From an uncultured Bacteroidales bacterium (lineage in GTDB: Bacteria; Bacteroidota; Bacteroidia; Bacteroidales; FEN-979), in assembly GCA_903887775.1 (NCBI GenBank), contig CAISRB010000015.1, positions 80,472-144,471 on the forward strand: a stretch of DNA of 64,000 nucleotides. The letters are read 5' to 3'. Positions within the stretch are counted from its first letter, which is position 1, and every line of letters begins with the position of its first letter. The notes below the pieces were generated by a model. That model was not told where the DNA came from and ran no database searches. It saw only the letters and a list, made by a program, of their open reading frames with translations. Below, one piece after another: positions 36,114-45,408 of the stretch. Made by a program: the position numbers and the translations under genes.

Positions 36114-36122
36114 TTAACTTTG
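36093..36122 (+). promoter_or_regulatory. plsY promoter inside the end of the preceding gene
   Basis: TTTG-N18-TAACTTTG, an exact Bacteroidetes consensus. The -33 box is in the last codons of the 1501-residue gene and the -7 box covers its stop. The start would fall at about the plsY ATG (36128), so the message may be leaderless. Confidence 0.6.
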
Positions 36123-36127
36123 CTCTT

Positions 36128-36760
36128 ATGATATTGATCATTATCCAGATTCTGCTTGCTTACTTTATTGGCTCCATACCTTCAGCGGTTTGGGTAGGCA
36201 AAGCGCTGTATGGTATCGATATAAGGCAGCATGGAAGCGGAAATGCAGGTGCCACAAACGTGATCCGCGTCCTTGGATATAAAGCCGGTATCCCGGTCCT
36301 GCTGTTTGATGTATTCAAAGGCTGGCTTGCTGTCTTTATGATCAGTTTTTTCCCTCATGAAGGGATGACCCAATACCAAATCATATGGGTCGAAATAGGA
36401 GCAGCTGTTGCAGCTGCAATGGGACATGTTTTTCCGGTGCTGGCAGGTTTCAGGGGAGGAAAAGGAGTGGGAACAATGGCCGGGGTCGGGATTGCACTTT
36501 ACCCGCTTCCGCTTCTGATCGTCCTGGGAATTTTTATTGCGATACTTGTAATCACCCGCTATGTTTCGTTGTCTTCATGCATTGCAGCCTCGGCCTTCCC
36601 CTTTATCGTGGTTTTTATAAGCCGGGAGCATCACCCCGGACTGATTATCCTGTCTGTATTTGTAGCGGTTTTCGTTTTATTTACCCACCGTTCGAACATC
36701 ATGCGCCTGCTGAAAGGACAGGAGAACAAATTCAATTTTGCAGGTGGTGGTAAAAAATGA
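36128..36760 (+). CDS. plsY: Glycerol-3-phosphate acyltransferase PlsY
   Basis: 210 residues with five membrane helices. Signature motifs: GSIPSAVWVGK (first), HGSGNAGATNVIRVLG (second) and AGFRGGKGVGT (third). It transfers the acyl group of acyl-phosphate to glycerol 3-phosphate, the first step of phospholipid synthesis, in the inner membrane. Confidence 0.95.
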   Translation: MILIIIQILLAYFIGSIPSAVWVGKALYGIDIRQHGSGNAGATNVIRVLGYKAGIPVLLFDVFKGWLAVFMISFFPHEGMTQYQIIWVEIGAAVAAAMGHVFPVLAGFRGGKGVGTMAGVGIALYPLPLLIVLGIFIAILVITRYVSLSSCIAASAFPFIVVFISREHHPGLIILSVFVAVFVLFTHRSNIMRLLKGQENKFNFAGGGKK

Positions 36761-36779
36761 CAATTTGTGCCTCTCACTT

Positions 36780-36812
36780 CTTGGCTTTAATGATTAAAAA
36801 CTGTTATATTTA
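36780..36812 (+). promoter_or_regulatory. Candidate dnaN promoter
   Basis: CTTG-N21-TATATTTA, one mismatch in each box against the Bacteroidetes consensus. It lies 29 nt before the dnaN ATG. Confidence 0.45.
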
Positions 36813-36841
36813 CACCCTAATTTAACCAAAAAGAAAGTCAT

Positions 36842-37966
36842 ATGAAATTCATCATTTCCAGTTCCTTGTTGTTAAAAAACCTGCAGGCTGTCATTGGCGT
36901 AATCAACAGCAACAACACCTTGCCTATTCTTGATGATTTTTTATTTGATCTTAAAGAAGATATACTTACCGTTACGACCTCTGATCTCGAGACTACGATG
37001 AATGTGACGGTGAAACCTGATAAATCGGAGGCCGACGGGTCTATAGCTATTCCCGCGAAGATACTTGTCGAAACTCTTAAAACCCTTCCCGATATTCCGG
37101 TTTCCTTTTCAATTGATCTGGGAACACTGCTTGTTGAGATATCGGCTGGGGAAGGAAAATACAAACTTAGCGGCCACCGGAGTGACGAATATCCCCGTAC
37201 CCCTCCGCTGGAAGCGCCTACTTCCATTACCATTCCTTCGGGTGTGCTGTCAAAGGCTATTACGAAAACGATTTTTGCAACGGGCAACGATGAACTCAGG
37301 CTTGTTCTTTCAGGCATATTCTGCCAGCTTTCTCCGGATGATATCATTTTTGTTGCTACAGATGCCCATAAACTCGTGAGATATACACGAAAGGATGCGA
37401 AGGCTGAAACTTCCGCTTCTTTCATACTTCCCAAAAAACCACTTACCCTCCTTAAGAACATTCTCTCTGCACTGGATACCGATGTGATAGTGGAATACAA
37501 CCGGACCAACGCTTTCTTTTCTTTCTCTAACATCAGCCTGATCTGCCGCCTTATCGACGGTAAATACCCCAATTATGAAGCCGTTATCCCTAAAGATAAT
37601 CCCAACCATATGGTAATCGACAGGGTGGCGCTGCTAAACTCGATCAAACGTGTTTCTATCTATGCTAACCAGTCGACCCACCAGGTAAGATTCAAGATCA
37701 CGGGAAAAGAACTTCTTCTGTCAGCCGAGGATATCGATTTCTCGAATGAAGGCAGGGAAAGACTCACCTGTTCCTATGATGGCGAGGACCTTGAAATCGG
37801 CTTCAATTCAAAATTTCTGCTTGAAATGCTCGGGAATATAGATACCGCTGAGGTGAGAATGGAAATGTCGGGCCCAAACAGAGCCGGTCTTCTTCTTCCA
37901 GCCAATGTTGAGAATAAGGATGAAGACATTCTTATGCTGGTGATGCCGGTTATGCTGAATAAATAA
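36842..37966 (+). CDS. dnaN: DNA polymerase III sliding clamp, beta subunit
   Basis: 374 residues with the three-domain clamp pattern: MKFIISSSLLLKNLQAVIGV, the central DAHKLVRYTRK loop, and the C-terminal LLPANVENKDEDILMLVMPV. It encircles DNA and holds the replicative polymerase. dnaN stands alone here, away from dnaA. It is followed by a strong bidirectional terminator. Confidence 0.96.
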   Translation: MKFIISSSLLLKNLQAVIGVINSNNTLPILDDFLFDLKEDILTVTTSDLETTMNVTVKPDKSEADGSIAIPAKILVETLKTLPDIPVSFSIDLGTLLVEISAGEGKYKLSGHRSDEYPRTPPLEAPTSITIPSGVLSKAITKTIFATGNDELRLVLSGIFCQLSPDDIIFVATDAHKLVRYTRKDAKAETSASFILPKKPLTLLKNILSALDTDVIVEYNRTNAFFSFSNISLICRLIDGKYPNYEAVIPKDNPNHMVIDRVALLNSIKRVSIYANQSTHQVRFKITGKELLLSAEDIDFSNEGRERLTCSYDGEDLEIGFNSKFLLEMLGNIDTAEVRMEMSGPNRAGLLLPANVENKDEDILMLVMPVMLNK

Positions 37967-37982
37967 TCGGTTGATGTATGAT

Positions 37983-38016
37983 AAAAAAAAAGCCACCCGG
38001 GCAAGGTGGCTTTTTT
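37983..38016. terminator. Bidirectional intrinsic terminator between dnaN and csp
   Basis: Stem GCCACC/GGTGGC with loop CGGGCAA-type bases, extended by an A run on the left and a T run on the right. It serves dnaN on the plus strand and the converging cold-shock gene on the minus strand. Confidence 0.85.
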
Positions 38017-38038
38017 ATGCACTCAAAGTATGTGAGGA

Positions 38039-38230
38039 TTATCCCCTCTTCACATTGATTGCCTTTTTCCCTCGTTTATCTTCTGTAACATCAAAAGAAA
38101 CAACGTCGTCCTGCTTGATTTTATCGATCAAACCGCTGACGTGCACGAAAATTTCCTGCTGGTTGGAATCATCAACGATGAAACCAAAACCTTTTCTTTC
38201 ATTGAAGAATTTAACTTTACCTGTAGACAT
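38039..38230 (-). CDS. Cold-shock protein
   Basis: 63 residues, a single cold-shock domain. RNA-binding motifs KGFGFI (RNP1) and IFVHVSGL (RNP2 variant) are present. Binds single-stranded nucleic acid as an RNA chaperone. It has a close-fitting Bacteroidetes promoter upstream (38258-38291). Confidence 0.95.
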   Translation of the reverse strand: MSTGKVKFFNERKGFGFIVDDSNQQEIFVHVSGLIDKIKQDDVVSFDVTEDKRGKKAINVKRG

Positions 38231-38257
38231 AATAACAAATTTTAATTAATTAATCGG

Positions 38258-38291
38258 CAAAGGTACACAAATATTTTTTTAAATTTACAAA
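38258..38291 (-). promoter_or_regulatory. Cold-shock gene promoter
   Basis: On the minus strand: TTTG-N22-TACCTTTG. Both boxes match the Bacteroidetes consensus exactly, with transcription starting about 22 nt before the ATG. Confidence 0.6.
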
Positions 38292-38301
38292 AAACATTTT
38301 T

Positions 38302-39756
38302 ATGAAAGAGATCAGTCTGGATCTGGGTAATCTTAATGAAGTATTCCCCGATAATTTCACACAGGAACAAATAGCAAAAGGCAAGACCTTATTCCTGAAA
38401 AAACTGGCCGAAGAAGCACATGGTTTTTATTCAGGCAAGATACAAACAGTGCCCAAAGCGCCTGTTGTGGGGTTTAACTGGTTCAATGTCTGGTATACCC
38501 CCGGTGTATCCAAAGTTTCAACGGATATCAGGGACAGGAACGATTCTTCTTTCGAGCTGACAAACAGGGGAAACCTGGTTGCCGTAGTGAGCGACTCAAC
38601 CCGTGTACTGGGTGACGGGGACTGCACTCCTTCGGGTGGCCTGGGCGTTATGGAAGGAAAGGCTTTCCTGATGAAATACCTTGGTGGTGTGGATGGGGTA
38701 GCTTTATGCATAGACAGTAAAGACGAAAACGGCAAGAACGACCCGGAAAAGATCATCCAGTTTGTCAAAATGGTGCAGCATAGCTTTGGCGCCGTGAACC
38801 TCGAAGATATTTCACAACCCAACTGCTTCAGGGTGCTGGATGTTTTGCGGGAGGAATGCGATATCCCGGTATGGCATGATGATGCGCAGGGAACGGCCTG
38901 TGTCACGCTGGCCGGTTTGATCAATGCCCTGAAGCTGGCTCAGAAAAGGATAGGCGATGTGAGGATTGTACTCCACGGTGCAGGCGCTTCCAATACCACC
39001 ATTGCACGCTTACTCATTACCGATGGTGCCGATCCCTCGAAAATGGTGATATTCGATACAAAAGGCTCCCTGCATAATGGCCGGAAAGATATCGAAGCCG
39101 ATAAACGGTTTTATCGCAAATGGGAACTTTGCCAGACTACAAATCCCGGTAAGATCCCTACTATGGAAGAAGCCATGAAAGGTGCCGATGTGCTGATCTC
39201 CCTTTCCACTCCCGGTCCTGATGTGATCAAGAGGCCATGGATCCGCAGTATGGCCCCGAAATCAATTGTATTTGCATGTGCAAACCCGGTACCGGAGATT
39301 TATCCTTATGCTGCCAGGGAAGAAGGTGCGTTCATAGTTGCAACCGGGCGCGGCGATTTCCCGAACCAGGTAAATAACTCCATAGGATTTCCGGGCATAC
39401 TTAAAGGCGCTTTGCTGGTCAGGGCCCGCAAGATAACGGATACGATGGCGATCAGGGCTGCCCACTCCCTGGCAGATTACGCTGAAAAGAGGGGGATAAA
39501 TCCTGAAAATATCGTTCCTAACATGGAAGAGGCTGCAGTGTTTCCGCATGAAGCAGCTGATGTAGCCATGCAGGCCATTGCCGACGGGGTTGCCCGTATT
39601 GTCATGACCCGTGAGGAAGCGTTTCAGAAAGCAAGTAAGGATATTGAATATTCACGAAGCCTGACGCGTTCCCTGATGGACCATGGCTTTATCAAAAACC
39701 CTCCCCTGGATATGATCAAAAGGGCGCTGGACTGGGCAGTGGAGCAGGTGAAATAA
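38302..39756 (+). CDS. Malic enzyme (NAD(P)-dependent)
   Basis: 484 residues. YTPGVSKVS, RNDSSFELTNRGNLVAVVSD, DIPVWHDDAQGTA and the nucleotide-binding LHGAGASNTTIARLL are family signatures. It decarboxylates malate to pyruvate with NAD or NADP. The extra C-terminal 60 residues lack the phosphotransacetylase domain found in MaeB. Pyruvate phosphate dikinase lies 6 kb away. Followed by a perfect hairpin. Confidence 0.92.
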   Translation: MKEISLDLGNLNEVFPDNFTQEQIAKGKTLFLKKLAEEAHGFYSGKIQTVPKAPVVGFNWFNVWYTPGVSKVSTDIRDRNDSSFELTNRGNLVAVVSDSTRVLGDGDCTPSGGLGVMEGKAFLMKYLGGVDGVALCIDSKDENGKNDPEKIIQFVKMVQHSFGAVNLEDISQPNCFRVLDVLREECDIPVWHDDAQGTACVTLAGLINALKLAQKRIGDVRIVLHGAGASNTTIARLLITDGADPSKMVIFDTKGSLHNGRKDIEADKRFYRKWELCQTTNPGKIPTMEEAMKGADVLISLSTPGPDVIKRPWIRSMAPKSIVFACANPVPEIYPYAAREEGAFIVATGRGDFPNQVNNSIGFPGILKGALLVRARKITDTMAIRAAHSLADYAEKRGINPENIVPNMEEAAVFPHEAADVAMQAIADGVARIVMTREEAFQKASKDIEYSRSLTRSLMDHGFIKNPPLDMIKRALDWAVEQVK

Positions 39757-39760
39757 AGAT

Positions 39761-39798
39761 ATTGAAGAACCTCGCCGCTTATGGCGAGGTTCTTCAAT
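39761..39798. terminator. Perfect 16-bp hairpin after malic enzyme, likely terminator
   Basis: ATTGAAGAACCTCGCC pairs perfectly with its reverse complement across a 6-nt loop (GCTTAT). No long T run follows, so it may be a REP-like hairpin or a rho-assisted terminator. It begins 4 nt after the malic enzyme stop. Confidence 0.6.
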
Positions 39799-39909
39799 CC
39801 CATAGGAATTTGAATTTTTGCCTGCTAACTCCGCCGCAAGCAGAGGGGTTCTTCATCCGATAGGAATTTGAATTTTTGCCCTCTAACTCCGCCGTAAGCA
39901 GAGGGGAAT
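39799..39909. repeat. Two tandem 58-bp repeats with inner CCTCT/AGAGG stems
   Basis: Two copies of ATAGGAATTTGAATTTTTGC plus TAACTCCGCCGYAAGCAGAGGGG, starting at 39802 and 39860. The second folds as CCTCT...AGAGG around AACTCCGCCGTAAGC. The unit also includes the TTCTTCAATCC tail of the hairpin at 39761. Non-coding, between malic enzyme and the converging GH27 gene. Confidence 0.8.
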
Positions 39910-39939
39910 GCGCTCGCGGGGATTCAGCGTTTGCCGCTC

Positions 39940-42210
39940 TCAGGGTTTCCTGAATACCAGCAGCCTCGTCCCATGAGGAGGTACACTCATTTCAAAATGA
40001 GTTTGTACAAGCCCCAGATCAGTCTGAGGCCATACATCGCGCATCATCCACTTACCTTTCATAAGCAAATCGTCGAGGTTTACATTCACCGGAAGCTGGT
40101 TTTCTGTCAGATTAAACAAACCAACGGCTTTTGAGCCATCTTCAAGGTCTCTCACCCATATCTGGTATTCATCGTTTTTCGAAACCTTCTTTGCCTGTTT
40201 GCCCAACGGGTCCTGGTTGATGGCAAGTACCTCATCATTGGTAAGGAGGCTGAGAGTGAAAGCATCGAGCTGTGTAAGATCGCAGCCTATCAGCAATGGA
40301 GCGGCCAGCAGGGACCATAAGGTCACATGCGTATACTGTTCATTTGGAGTAAGTCTTGTGTAATGCAGTTTTGGCCCCCAGCCGACCCAGCCAACGACCA
40401 GCATGTCAGGATCATTCCACCTGCCGGGAGCCGAAAAGGGGGAACATTTGCTTTGTGTGAATCCTATGCCGGAAAGACTTTCCCAGCTGTCCTCGATGTC
40501 ACCGGTAGTCCTCCAGGAGTTCCCATCCACTTCGTTACCCCAGGTCCACACATCACCCATCCCATACTGGCACAGGCTGAAATGTATATCCCGGTTAACC
40601 TTACGGATGTATTTGCGCATTTCCCTGTATGGGGCCTTCAGCTGGTTCTCATTGGGATTCGGCGCAATACCGCCGTATGAACACCAGTCATATTTCAGGT
40701 AGTCAATTCCCCAGTCGGCATAATTCCTGGCATCCTTTTCCTCGAAGTTATAACTGCCTTCATACCCACCACAGGTTTTAGGGCCGGGAGATGAATAAAT
40801 TCCCACCTTAAGCCCGAGCGAGTGGATATAAGTGCACATCGTTTTCATATCGGGGAACTTCGAATTCGGGATGATGTTCCCGTTCTTGTCGTGAGTGTCT
40901 TCCCAACCGTCATCTATATTGATATAGGTCCAGCCATGGTTGATCAGGCCGCTTGAAATAAAAGCCTCTCCGGCCTGCCGCACTTTTTTATCGCTCACAC
41001 TGAGGCCCCATACGTTCCAGCTGTTCCATCCCATCGGAGGAGTGAGGGAAATCAGATCTCCGCATTTTATTGTAAAATCGCGTTCTGCAGCTCCAAAGCT
41101 GTTGGTAACCTTAAGCCTTACCTTATATTCCCCTTTTTTCGAAATATAACCCGTGATAAGCCCATCGCCTGCGCGCAAATGAAGGCCTTCAGGAAGCGAC
41201 TCTGCACTGTATGTGAGCGGAGGCTGTCCGGTCGCTGCAACCTTGTACAGGAAAGGCGACCATGGCCTGATTCCAAACACTTTAGCGCCATTGATCCTTG
41301 GAGATTTACATGGTTTCGGGGTTAAAATATATGGCATTTCAAGAGATTCCCTGACCTCCTTACCTGAAGCATTCTCCCTGAAAGTAAAATAAATGATAGC
41401 CGGCACCGACAGATCCTTTTTGATATTAACTGTAAAAACTGTGCTGATATTCGGCGCCATGTCAAGCAGGGTTTCCTCCCTGAAGAGTTGGTTGCCGTTA
41501 TCACAACGGATAGCTTTTATAGTCAGCTTTCCGCGGAAGTCTTCTTTTAAAGAGATATTGGAAATTGCAAACTGCTTGCTGATCAGGGTATCCCCGTCAA
41601 ATTTGAACCCGCTCTGATTAAAATCGAACTTTATATGGTCTGGAAGGTCAGCCATGCTGATCTCGAAAGGTTTTGAGAACATCCCTCCGGCGCCACCCTG
41701 GTCGTAAGCCCTTACAGCTATCACATTTTCCTGGTCCCAATGTATCCGGGGATCATTGGCAGCCAGGATATATCGCCTTTCTGTATCCCACTGGCTTTGC
41801 CCCTTGAAGAAATCCGGCCTGGCTTCCGTTTTTTGCGGTATGGTCTTTCCATTCTCACCAATCAGCTCATCATTCAGGAAAACTTGGTCATAATCGTCAA
41901 TCCTGCCAAGCCTGATCTGAAGACTGTCTTTGATAAATGCATCATTGATGAGCCTTTTCGGAATTGCTACCCTTATCCTGTACCATGCAAAGCCGTCAAG
42001 GTTTTTATACCCCTGGTGTTCCCAAATATCAGTGGGATTTATCAGTTCCCATTTGGAATCGTCAAATGAGGCCGCAATCCAGGCAGGGTCATCCCCGCTA
42101 TGGAATTTCCAGGGCACAGATAAGTCGATTTTATTGTCAGAAGCAGGCCTGTGGCAGGCCATAAGGAGCAGCAGACTTGCTGAGAATAAACAGATTGTGA
42201 ATTTCTTCAT
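39940..42210 (-). CDS. GH27-type alpha-galactosidase lipoprotein
   Basis: 756 residues. Lipobox LLLLMACH (Cys about 19). Residues 30-200 are a GH2-like sugar-binding domain, 200-300 and 310-390 are two beta-sandwiches (the second putative-Ig with TYSAESLPEGLHL), and 395-755 form the GH27 barrel: TPPMGWNSWNVWG, YINIDDGWED, DYLKYDWCSYGG (nucleophile Asp) and RTTGDIEDSW (acid/base Asp region). Cleaves alpha-galactosides outside the cell or in the periplasm. Stands alone, without SusC/D. A TATATTTG -7 box lies at 42250-42257. Confidence 0.9.
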   Translation of the reverse strand: MKKFTICLFSASLLLLMACHRPASDNKIDLSVPWKFHSGDDPAWIAASFDDSKWELINPTDIWEHQGYKNLDGFAWYRIRVAIPKRLINDAFIKDSLQIRLGRIDDYDQVFLNDELIGENGKTIPQKTEARPDFFKGQSQWDTERRYILAANDPRIHWDQENVIAVRAYDQGGAGGMFSKPFEISMADLPDHIKFDFNQSGFKFDGDTLISKQFAISNISLKEDFRGKLTIKAIRCDNGNQLFREETLLDMAPNISTVFTVNIKKDLSVPAIIYFTFRENASGKEVRESLEMPYILTPKPCKSPRINGAKVFGIRPWSPFLYKVAATGQPPLTYSAESLPEGLHLRAGDGLITGYISKKGEYKVRLKVTNSFGAAERDFTIKCGDLISLTPPMGWNSWNVWGLSVSDKKVRQAGEAFISSGLINHGWTYINIDDGWEDTHDKNGNIIPNSKFPDMKTMCTYIHSLGLKVGIYSSPGPKTCGGYEGSYNFEEKDARNYADWGIDYLKYDWCSYGGIAPNPNENQLKAPYREMRKYIRKVNRDIHFSLCQYGMGDVWTWGNEVDGNSWRTTGDIEDSWESLSGIGFTQSKCSPFSAPGRWNDPDMLVVGWVGWGPKLHYTRLTPNEQYTHVTLWSLLAAPLLIGCDLTQLDAFTLSLLTNDEVLAINQDPLGKQAKKVSKNDEYQIWVRDLEDGSKAVGLFNLTENQLPVNVNLDDLLMKGKWMMRDVWPQTDLGLVQTHFEMSVPPHGTRLLVFRKP

Positions 42211-42249
42211 GACAGCTGAATTTTAATAGGATAAGACGATAATGTTTCT

Positions 42250-42257
42250 CAAATATA
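42250..42257 (-). promoter_or_regulatory. -7 promoter element of the GH27 gene
   Basis: TATATTTG on the minus strand matches TAnnTTTG; the upstream -33 position has only a weak TCTG at 21 nt. Leader about 33 nt. Confidence 0.4.
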
Positions 42258-42343
42258 GAGAAATTCTTATTTAATCATCAGAATGATCCTTGTATTTGTT
42301 AATTTTGCAGGCAATTATCTGGGTTAAGATTTTTTATCTGCGG

Positions 42344-42820
42344 ATGAAGACGATGTTCAGAAATACAGTTTCTGTTTTGCTCCTTCTGCCTCTGTTGGCA
42401 GGGGTCTTGGGTATTTCAGCAAGGGAGCATCGTTGTTTGTCAAGTAAGAAGGTCAGCATAAGATTCTTCCCGGAGTTTCGAAACCAGGTCAGCGGATGCT
42501 GCTGTTCTGCAGTTACACCGTCGGCATCTGCGGCTGAAGAATCAGGCAGCGCCAACATCGATTCACCAGAATGCTGCAAAACCATACGGTTATATTTTAA
42601 GGCTGACTTTCAGACAACCGGGACCAGGGATAAAGTTAACCTGACAGTTTCTCAGCTTGTTACTGATGTTTTATTCCCTTTCGATATCAGGATTCAGAAA
42701 CCCCTTGTTTTAAAAAATCTTGATTTTTATACTGATACAGGCCCCCCGCTTACCGGCCAGGAAAGGGTTATCAGCTTTCACCAATCCAAAATCCCCTGTC
42801 CGCTGATTTCTTTCAGTTAG
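42344..42820 (+). CDS. HYC_CC_PP family exported protein
   Basis: 158 residues from ATG 42344 (MKTMFRNTVSVLLLLPLLAG); the frame opens at 42290, but the later start gives a proper signal peptide. Cysteine motifs EHRC (about 30), GCCC (about 53-55) and ECCK (about 78), and a late GPPLTGQER give the HYC..CC..PP pattern of a small Bacteroidetes family. Next come a TonB receptor and a heavy-metal-associated protein, so a metal-binding (probably copper) role is likely by association. Confidence 0.75.
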   Translation: MKTMFRNTVSVLLLLPLLAGVLGISAREHRCLSSKKVSIRFFPEFRNQVSGCCCSAVTPSASAAEESGSANIDSPECCKTIRLYFKADFQTTGTRDKVNLTVSQLVTDVLFPFDIRIQKPLVLKNLDFYTDTGPPLTGQERVISFHQSKIPCPLISFS

Positions 42821-42923
42821 GACCATCAGGGTATATCCGTCCATCTTCTTTCTTTTGATCACCAGCCTGCCCCGAGTCCCCGGATCATTCATTTTTTAAA
42901 TTTTACAAATCTTCATTACTTCA

Positions 42924-45266
42924 ATGAGATCTCTTGTTAGATTTTTAATACTTCCCCTGTGTGTATTTGTTGATATTCCGGCTGCCCTGCCTCAGGCCGT
43001 GTCGGGTTACATTTATGAGAAACCAACCGGCGGCAAAGAGAGTGCCCTTACAGGAGTAAATGTATACTGGGCAGGGACGACAAAAGGCACCTTCACGGAT
43101 GAGAACGGAAAGTTTCGTCTTGCAAGGGCGGGCAGCAGTAACCCCAGGCTTGTTGTTAGCCTGTTGGGCTATGAACGGGATACAATTTTGGTTTTGAAAG
43201 ACAAGTCAAAACTTGAAATCGAAATGCAGCCGGGCGATCGTCAGCTGTCGGAGGTTGAAATCAAAAGCAGGCAGGATAATTCCTATGTCTCAAAGATGAA
43301 GACCCAGGCCACTACTGTCATCAATGTGGGAGAGCTGCAAAGGGCAGCCTGCTGCAACCTGGCAGAAAGTTTTGAAACAAATGCCTCGGTGGATGTATCA
43401 TACAGTGATGCGGTTTCAGGTGCCCGGCAGATCCAGCTTCTTGGACTGAGCGGGATCTACAGCCAGATCATGGCCGAAAACGTGCCGCTTATACGAGGGT
43501 TGGCAACACCCTACGGGCTGAATTATGTACCGGGCCCATGGATGGAATCGATACAGGTTGCAAAAGGCACTTCATCCGTAGTGCAGGGTTATGAATCGAT
43601 TACCGGCCAGATCAATGTGGAATATAAAAAACCGGAGAACAGTGAGAAGTTTTATTTGAATTTATACGGTAACAGCAATCTCAGGTTTGAAGCAAATGCC
43701 AACGGCTCTGTTAAGATCACCGATAAACTGAGTACATCATTGCTGGTACATGCTGATGATTTCAGGCATAAATTCGACAGGAATGATGATGGGTTTATGG
43801 ACCTTCCGAAGCTTACCAATGTTAACCTCTTTAACCGCTGGGATTATATCAATCCCGGGAAATGGGTCTCACGTTTGGGAATCAAATATCTTTATGAGGA
43901 ACGGAATGGCGGGCAGATGGCCTTTGAAAAAAACAGCTGGAATACTGATACAACAGGTATTACGAATGATTCAAAGAAGTACGGGATAGGTGTGAAAACA
44001 AACCGCTTCGAAACATTCTGGAAAAACGGGGTTTTCTTTAAAGGCGCGGCACAGTCAAGCCTTGGCCTCATCCTTTCGTTCATCAATCACGAGCAGGATG
44101 CCTTCTATGGGATCAACCTTTATCATGGGCATGAGCAGAATTTTAATGCGAACCTGATCTATACCGCGCAGTTTAACGGGGACAAGCATAAGATTTCGGC
44201 CGGAGGTAGCTACTTCATTGACGGCTACTCTGAGAACTTCGTCCAGACGAGGCTTGCATACAAGTATCAGTATCTTCCCGATACAGTGACTCCGACTGAT
44301 GCCGACAAGTTTACCCTGGTCAATGATTCTGTTTATACTTATGTGATGGACCGATCGGAATGGGCGGCAGGCGGGTTTATGGAGTATACTTTCAGCCTCA
44401 AAGATAAATTCACACTGATCGCTGGTATAAGAGGCGATTATAACAGCCGTTGGGGCTTCCTCTTCACACCCAGGCTGCATCTCAGGGTTACATTGGCAAA
44501 GGGCCTTGCACTTCGCGGCTCTATGGGCAAAGGTTATCGCTCGCCCAACCTTCTGGCCGAAAATTCACCCATGCTGATCAGCCAGAGGGTTTTATATTTC
44601 TCACCGGGCCTGGGCAACGAAGAAGCCTGGAATTTCGGGCTCAGCCTGACATGGGATTTTAACCTGTTTAACCGCAAGGCAGAATTAAGTATAGAAGCAT
44701 ACAGAACAAGCTTTGTGAAGCAGGTTGTGGTTGACCAGGATAGCTTGCCAACCTCTGTGTTTTTTTACAATCTTAACGGAAAATCATATGCCAATGTAGC
44801 ACAGGCGCAGTTCAGTTTTCAGCCTGCCAAACGATTTACAGTTCTTGCTGCTTTCAGATATAATGATGTGAAAGTAACCGAGGGAAATCAGCTCCGGCAA
44901 AAAGCCCTCGTTAACCAGTACAAGGCGTTGCTTACATTGTCTTACGCAACCCGGTTCGACAAATGGAAGTTCGATCTCACAGGCCAGCTTAACGGTCCAT
45001 CGCGCATCCCTGACACAAAAAAAATGCCTGCAGCTCTTCAGCTTCCTGAGAAATCCCTGGTCTGGTTCAATATGCTTGCCCAGGTAAGCAGAAAATTCAG
45101 GAACTTTGAAATTTATCTGGGAGGAGAAAATTTGCTGAATGTAAGGCAGAAGGATCCGATTGTGGAATATTTTAAACCCTGGCATACACATTTTGACGCC
45201 TCGATGGCCTGGGGGCCGGTAACAGGCGCATCGGTATATGCAGGGATCAGGCTTACGATAAAATAA
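42924..45266 (+). CDS. TonB-dependent receptor, probable metal-related
   Basis: 780 residues. Signal peptide, carboxypeptidase-like domain (about 28-115), plug with RAACCNLAESFETN (vicinal cysteines about 143-144), then the barrel ending in a short strand (YAGIRLTIK). The Cys-Cys plug motif is common in receptors next to HMA proteins. Lies between the HYC_CC_PP gene (103 nt upstream) and the HMA gene (142 nt downstream). Probably transports a metal or metal chelate; not proven. Confidence 0.9.
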   Translation: MRSLVRFLILPLCVFVDIPAALPQAVSGYIYEKPTGGKESALTGVNVYWAGTTKGTFTDENGKFRLARAGSSNPRLVVSLLGYERDTILVLKDKSKLEIEMQPGDRQLSEVEIKSRQDNSYVSKMKTQATTVINVGELQRAACCNLAESFETNASVDVSYSDAVSGARQIQLLGLSGIYSQIMAENVPLIRGLATPYGLNYVPGPWMESIQVAKGTSSVVQGYESITGQINVEYKKPENSEKFYLNLYGNSNLRFEANANGSVKITDKLSTSLLVHADDFRHKFDRNDDGFMDLPKLTNVNLFNRWDYINPGKWVSRLGIKYLYEERNGGQMAFEKNSWNTDTTGITNDSKKYGIGVKTNRFETFWKNGVFFKGAAQSSLGLILSFINHEQDAFYGINLYHGHEQNFNANLIYTAQFNGDKHKISAGGSYFIDGYSENFVQTRLAYKYQYLPDTVTPTDADKFTLVNDSVYTYVMDRSEWAAGGFMEYTFSLKDKFTLIAGIRGDYNSRWGFLFTPRLHLRVTLAKGLALRGSMGKGYRSPNLLAENSPMLISQRVLYFSPGLGNEEAWNFGLSLTWDFNLFNRKAELSIEAYRTSFVKQVVVDQDSLPTSVFFYNLNGKSYANVAQAQFSFQPAKRFTVLAAFRYNDVKVTEGNQLRQKALVNQYKALLTLSYATRFDKWKFDLTGQLNGPSRIPDTKKMPAALQLPEKSLVWFNMLAQVSRKFRNFEIYLGGENLLNVRQKDPIVEYFKPWHTHFDASMAWGPVTGASVYAGIRLTIK

Positions 45267-45269
45267 TGA

Positions 45270-45311
45270 AAGGAATATCGAATATCGAACAACGAATGTT
45301 GAATTTTGAAT
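45270..45311. repeat. Short GAATATCGAA-type word repeat
   Basis: GAATATCGAATATCGAAC-like words run on from the receptor stop to the AACGC words at 45312. Same character as the in-frame insertion at 52110-52151 (CGAATAACGAATAACGAATT). Confidence 0.6.
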
Positions 45312-45324
45312 ACAATAACGCTAT

Positions 45325-45398
45325 AACGATGTACAATGTACAATGTACAAATTGACAAATACAATAACGCAATAACGCCTTAACACCATAACAATTAA
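45325..45398. repeat. Composite repeat, copy 1
   Basis: GATGTACAATGTACAATG then TACAAATTGACAAATACAAT and AACGC octamers. The TGTACAA part repeats at 51153 with one change (ACAATGTACCATGTACAAAT). Lies between the TonB receptor and the HMA gene. Confidence 0.85.
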
Positions 45399-45408
45399 TA
45401 ATTAACCT

